In this document: piece after piece, positions 4,792 to 7,519 of the stretch
Position numbering within the stretch: the first letter of the stretch is position 1
Layout of the letters: each line of letters begins with the position of its first letter
Source: JAAXTX01 sp035560715
GTDB taxonomy: Bacteria; Patescibacteriota; Minisyncoccia; Moranbacterales; UBA1568
Assembly (NCBI GenBank): GCA_035560715.1
Contig: DATMYW010000050.1
Location: 1 to 7,519 of the forward strand
Reading direction: 5' to 3'
DNA: 7,519 bases
The notes under the pieces: generated by a model
Databases searched by the model: none
The model's input: the letters and a program-made list of their open reading frames with translations, nothing else
What the model was told of the DNA's origin: nothing
Made by a program: the position numbers and the translations under genes

Positions 4792-5574
4792 CTATTTTTC
4801 ATCTGCTAAGCTGTTTTCCCATGTCAGCTCAAACAAGGCTTTCAAAATATTCGACAGGGCATCACTTTCGATATGTACGCCCATCCGATTCGGCTCCTTG
4901 AGAAGCGCCATAACAACTTTATTCTCGAATATATTGATCTCTCCGCCGAGCAGTTCGATGCCCTTGAGCTGCTCCTTCCGAATCCACCTATACTCCGTAT
5001 ACTTGAATGAGCCCTGATAATCGTTCAGCCACGCTTGCGCGACTGGCGTATCCAGAAGCAAAATCCGTTCGCGGATCTTCCTTTCGCCCCTCTCCCGATT
5101 ATACTTTCGAGCCCACGAACGGAATTCTTGAGCATTCCACCCCTCGGCATCCATAATGGAGAGGATTTCGGTCTTCGATTCAAGCGTTTCCAGATATATA
5201 CCCTTTACTCCCTCAATGCCTTCCTGGTACCGAATGGTCGGTTTGTCAGCAATCTTGTACAGGGAAACCAACTCGGGAAGCCTATCTTCTACTTTTTCAA
5301 GCGTTCTTTGCCATTGATTCTTCCGGTTCTTAATGTGCTGCACGAGCCGCTGAGGGTGCTCTGCACTATAAACGATCTTCGCTCCTTTGCCTGATACCTG
5401 ATCCACGAGGCCGTACCATCCCAGTTTCTCTAGGACATGATACCCAAGCGTCCTCGTAATGCCTGCTTTCTTGGTGATCTCACTCACTGTGGCCGGTCCA
5501 AGCTCAAGAAGGGCCATGTACACTTTAGCTTCAGTTTCCTCCAAACCCAATTCCTTGATTGATATTTCATTCAT
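4792..5574 (-). CDS. TrmB-family transcriptional regulator
   Basis: This 260-residue protein has an N-terminal winged helix-turn-helix of the TrmB type. LGLEETEAKVYMALLELGPATVSEITKKAGI (9-39) and the recognition region TRTLGYHVLEKLGWYGLV (40-57) are seen, then a wing (58-72, SGKGAKIVYSAE). A predicted coiled coil at about 75-106 links to a C-terminal sensor domain (about 112-252, RYQEGIEGVKGIYLETL...). TrmB proteins were described as sugar-responsive regulators in archaea; related proteins are frequent in Patescibacteria with mostly unknown ligands. The only in-frame ATG consistent with the domain is 5574. Its predicted promoter places the transcript start at or next to this ATG, so it may be translated from a leaderless mRNA. 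It diverges from the unknown gene at 5780, a likely target, and may also control itself. Confidence 0.87.
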   Translation of the reverse strand: MNEISIKELGLEETEAKVYMALLELGPATVSEITKKAGITRTLGYHVLEKLGWYGLVDQVSGKGAKIVYSAEHPQRLVQHIKNRKNQWQRTLEKVEDRLPELVSLYKIADKPTIRYQEGIEGVKGIYLETLESKTEILSIMDAEGWNAQEFRSWARKYNRERGERKIRERILLLDTPVAQAWLNDYQGSFKYTEYRWIRKEQLKGIELLGGEINIFENKVVMALLKEPNRMGVHIESDALSNILKALFELTWENSLADEK

Positions 5575-5580
5575 TCTTAC

Positions 5581-5608
5581 AGGATAACGGAATGTAGTAT
5601 TGTGTCAA
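5581..5608 (-). promoter_or_regulatory. Promoter of the TrmB-family gene
   Basis: On the minus strand, TTGACA (5603-5608) lies 16 bp from TATCCT (5581-5586, four of six -10 matches). The start would fall about seven bases on, at 5574, the first base of the ATG. No Shine-Dalgarno sequence precedes the ATG. Confidence 0.6.
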
Positions 5609-5610
5609 TA
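5598..5610. promoter_or_regulatory. Candidate operator overlapping the regulator's -35
   Basis: TATTG (5598-5602) and CAATA (5606-5610) form a 5-bp inverted repeat with a TGT spacer, directly over the -35 of the minus-strand promoter. Its place suits autorepression, but part of the symmetry comes from the -35 itself. Confidence 0.3.
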
Positions 5611-5687
5611 TCGTTTTACTATCCCACGTGTTTTTGATTCTTTTCCTTTATTTTCAACCTTTCTTTCTTCATCTCTGTCTATTCGTC

Positions 5688-5715
5688 TTTACTTTACGAT
5701 ATTTCCGCATACTAT
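5688..5715 (+). promoter_or_regulatory. Tentative promoter of the unknown gene
   Basis: TTTACT (5688-5693) and TACTAT (5710-5715), 16 bp apart, each match four of six consensus bases. The start would be near 5722, at the foot of the hairpin 5721-5742. Confidence 0.33.
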
Positions 5716-5720
5716 TGTCT

Positions 5721-5742
5721 GTTACGACGCATTTTTCGTAAC
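5721..5742 (+). other. Leader hairpin of the unknown gene
   Basis: GTTACGA (5721-5727) and TCGTAAC (5736-5742) form a perfect 7-bp stem with an 8-base loop. It lies 38 bp before the ATG, followed by an A-rich, unstructured linker with the ribosome binding site. It may be a 5' stabilising hairpin or an operator. Confidence 0.45.
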
Positions 5743-5767
5743 CATCAACTTAACAACACTACATAAA

Positions 5768-5773
5768 GGGAGG
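5768..5773 (+). promoter_or_regulatory. Ribosome binding site of the unknown gene
   Basis: GGGAGG lies six bases before the ATG at 5780 and fixes this start over upstream in-frame codons. It is the strongest Shine-Dalgarno sequence in the window. Confidence 0.8.
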
Positions 5774-5779
5774 GGCGCA

Positions 5780-6601
5780 ATGGACACCACTATCTTAGTA
5801 TCATCCATCCGGGAACAGCTTGAACTCGATCGCGACACCGGAGGCGCGTACATCATGAAACAGTTCTTGCGTGATCTCGAAACGTACCCGATGGACGCGG
5901 ATTCGACGGAAGCCCTGTACATGCATCCGGATCGTTTCGCCGCCCGAATTATCGCCGCCTACGAAACATTACGGCACGCGTCGACCGGGGAAGCGCGGTC
6001 CGACTTCGAACGGTTGTACCATTTCATCAATCACAAGGAATCGTATCCGTTAGGAGATCCGCGCTATACGAACAGCTTTCAAATACGTAGCCCCGGCTCT
6101 CTCGTCATGGAGCACATGAAACAGCTTCAGGATATCTGTATCAGAAACAGCCACGATGCCGACGATCGTTGGCTTCGGGAATGCACTCCGCATGATTGGG
6201 AATCGTTTTTTGAAAGACTGAAATTACTGCTGGATATCCAGACCTATTCCATCTTCATGGCCTACATGACCTTCGTCGGAGCCGTTTGGCGAGACGGATT
6301 CTACGATTACGTCGCCACTCGGCTGCATACCGCGACCACGGTAGACGTACCCCTCGGGAAAACCATCGTAACCGTAGACAACGACCTGAGTTGCTATGTG
6401 ACGTTTTCTCCGAACAAAACGGTGGATACGAAAACCCATCGCCGACGGATCGGTGTGACGTTCAGTAAGGGGATACTTGAAGATGAAGGCGGCTGCAGAG
6501 GGAGTCTTTACACCTGCTGCGTTGACCAACGAACCGCCTTATCACTGATCAGCGGAGCAGTCGAAGCCTGGCAAAAAGCAAAGAAGAAATTGCTCAGGTA
6601 A
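5780..6601 (+). CDS. Hypothetical protein (273 aa), family not recognised
   Basis: I do not recognise this protein. The ATG at 5780 has a strong ribosome binding site (GGGAGG, 5768-5773), and the extra 60 residues upstream in frame are pyrimidine-rich non-coding sequence. Residues 1-85 look mainly helical and charged. Residues 137-180 contain an aromatic-rich stretch (WESFFERLKLLLDIQTYSIFMAYMTFVGAVWRDGFYDYV region) that may be an amphipathic or buried helix. Residues 184-247 look beta-rich (TTVDV, KTIVTVD, SCYVTFS, IGVTFSK), and the end is a basic helix ending KAKKKLLR. Six cysteines include a CC pair (246-247) near C239, which could bind metal. There is no signal peptide. It is monocistronic, with its own terminator, and is divergent from the TrmB-family regulator, which may control it (inference). 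Confidence 0.8.
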   Translation: MDTTILVSSIREQLELDRDTGGAYIMKQFLRDLETYPMDADSTEALYMHPDRFAARIIAAYETLRHASTGEARSDFERLYHFINHKESYPLGDPRYTNSFQIRSPGSLVMEHMKQLQDICIRNSHDADDRWLRECTPHDWESFFERLKLLLDIQTYSIFMAYMTFVGAVWRDGFYDYVATRLHTATTVDVPLGKTIVTVDNDLSCYVTFSPNKTVDTKTHRRRIGVTFSKGILEDEGGCRGSLYTCCVDQRTALSLISGAVEAWQKAKKKLLR

Positions 6602-6619
6602 TGGGCCAGCTCGCTGAAT

Positions 6620-6653
6620 AGCCCGGAGAAATATTCCGGGCTCTTATATATTT
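6620..6653 (+). terminator. Intrinsic terminator of the unknown gene
   Basis: AGCCCGGA (6620-6627) pairs perfectly with TCCGGGCT (6635-6642) around a 7-base loop, followed by the T-rich stretch CTTATATATTTT. It lies 18 bp after the stop codon. Confidence 0.85.
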
Positions 6654-6813
6654 TCAATCAATTTTTCGGGAAAGCACTCCTCGCTACAAGTGAGATATGC
6701 AATTTTGTCTTAACCGAAACCTTCTTATCGTCCCGCACCTGCTCTGAACCATCCCGTATCCGGCCTGTATTCAATTGATGTTCCTTTCCGAATAGTCGGA
6801 TAAATATTTAGGC
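6654..6813. other. Intergenic region without a clear gene
   Basis: I see no gene, tRNA or strong promoter here. A small hairpin TCCGA/TCGGA (6787-6791, 6796-6800) and the palindrome TAAATATTTA (6801-6810) lie just after the stop of the convergent Lrp-type gene. Neither has a T-tract typical of a terminator. Confidence 0.4.
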
Positions 6814-7519
6814 TTATTCAAGTCGCGCTGGAATATCCCGAAACGCATCTATTGAGTACACTTGCGTGTTTTCGATCTGAAGAACGACATCGCTGTAGTG
6901 ATTCATGATTTCCCGAAACAATGACCGAAGCTCTTCGCGATTTGCTATCTCGATGTCGATGAGCGCCTGCCAATTACCGAACAGCTTCAGGAAGCTCACA
7001 ATATTCCCATTGCCGGAGCAATACTCAAAGAATTCTTTGAAACGCTCCGACTCCACGTGAGCCAAACGCAATAGGACCCTGTGCCTGGGAAATCCGACTT
7101 TCTCCTGATTCAAAAGGATCGCATAACTCTGTATGACGCCGAGCCGCTCCAATTTCCGTATCGCGTAGGCGACAACCTCACGGGAAACGTTTGATTTTCG
7201 CGCGATCTCCGAATAGGAGCGCCTGCCGTTCTCGTTGAGACATGCAAGAACCTTCCGTTCGGTCTCACTTAGCGATATCTCTTCGACTTCTCCGCCGGTA
7301 TAGGCCAGAGGCTTACTATCGCCAATGATTCGCTTCGTGCAGAGATAGCCGCGTGCAAACTGGCTGAAACCGACGGAAATCGCCGTCTCATATTGCGCGA
7401 TGCTTTCCGAAAAACGGCTTTGGAACGCATCGAATATCTCCACGGCCCGAAAAATGCATTTTGTGGAAATGGTGAAGTGCAGGTCCCAATACCCATCCCC
7501 TCGCATGACGATATTTATC
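6814..7519 (-). CDS. Lrp/AsnC-family transcriptional regulator, tandem-unit type, partial at the right edge
   Basis: Numbering is from the ATG at 7506. The central winged helix-turn-helix spans about 78-136 (LSETERKVLACLNENGRRSYSEIARKSNVSREVVAYAIRKLERLGVIQSY), followed by a RAM/AsnC ligand-binding domain at about 140-217 (VLLRLAHV...GNWQALIDIEI...VVLQIENTQVYS). The first 45 residues (GYWDLHFTISTK...FSESIAQYETAIS) resemble the second half of a RAM domain and align with GNWQALIDIEIANR...YSDVVLQIENTQV further on. The frame has no stop between 7506 and the window end. So the gene very likely continues upstream and encodes two Lrp units in tandem. Lrp-family proteins bind DNA as oligomers and respond to amino acids or related small molecules; the ligand and targets here are unknown. 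It is convergent with the unknown gene at 5780. Confidence 0.85.
   Translation of the reverse strand, partial: INIVMRGDGYWDLHFTISTKCIFRAVEIFDAFQSRFSESIAQYETAISVGFSQFARGYLCTKRIIGDSKPLAYTGGEVEEISLSETERKVLACLNENGRRSYSEIARKSNVSREVVAYAIRKLERLGVIQSYAILLNQEKVGFPRHRVLLRLAHVESERFKEFFEYCSGNGNIVSFLKLFGNWQALIDIEIANREELRSLFREIMNHYSDVVLQIENTQVYSIDAFRDIPARLE

Noticed and set aside
4628..5017. Plus-strand ORF of 129 codons
   Set aside because: It spans intergenic repeats and the 3' part of the TrmB-family gene antisense, with no ribosome binding site or family resemblance.
5600..5779. 60-residue N-terminal extension of the unknown protein
   Set aside because: It covers a pyrimidine-rich non-coding tract and a hairpin; the strong ribosome binding site before 5780 marks the real start.
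1..7519. CRISPR array, transposase or toxin-antitoxin pair
   Set aside because: No spaced direct-repeat array, transposase motifs or recognisable toxin-antitoxin pair is visible in any frame.

Overview
The window most likely comes from a Patescibacteria/CPR-type bacterium; this is inference. Supporting signs are a CPR-style 3D-domain secreted protein, a TrmB-family regulator and a tandem Lrp/AsnC-type regulator in a compact genome, several genes without a Shine-Dalgarno sequence, and four tRNA genes that do not encode their CCA ends. TGA is used as a normal stop after the uracil-DNA glycosylase, glycosyltransferase and 3D-domain genes, so a lineage with TGA reassigned to glycine is unlikely.

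Region 1 (1-2481, plus strand). A perfect 16-bp parS centromere palindrome lies at 33-48. Two sigma70-type promoters follow, leading to tRNA-Ala(GGC) and tRNA-Arg(CCT). After a strong hairpin comes a tight cluster of three genes: rbfA (30S maturation), an NrnA-like DHH phosphoesterase (nanoRNA/pAp degradation) and a family-4-type uracil-DNA glycosylase lacking one expected Fe-S cysteine. rbfA and nrnA are commonly adjacent in bacteria; the glycosylase looks co-transcribed with them (gaps of 27 and 20 bp).

Region 2 (2482-3655, plus strand). A probable promoter leads to tRNA-Cys(GCA) and tRNA-Leu(TAA), then a family-2 glycosyltransferase. A bidirectional terminator separates this gene from the convergent 3D-domain gene.

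Region 3 (3656-4790). A minus-strand secreted 3D-domain protein and a plus-strand 49-residue, extremely basic protein diverge from back-to-back promoters. Tandem terminators end the small gene. The following intergenic segment is rich in overlapping inverted repeats and carries the terminator of the next minus-strand gene.

Region 4 (4791-6660). A TrmB-family regulator (minus) diverges from an unrecognised 273-residue protein (plus). The regulator seems to be transcribed from a start at or next to its ATG. The unknown gene has a pyrimidine-rich upstream region, a possible 5'-terminal hairpin, a strong ribosome binding site and a clear terminator. Control of the unknown gene by the regulator is the simplest reading but is unproven.

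Region 5 (6661-7519). About 160 bp without a clear gene is followed by a minus-strand Lrp/AsnC-type regulator. Its frame stays open to the right edge and its N-terminal part looks like the end of a first ligand-binding domain, so it is probably a partial, tandem-unit Lrp protein.
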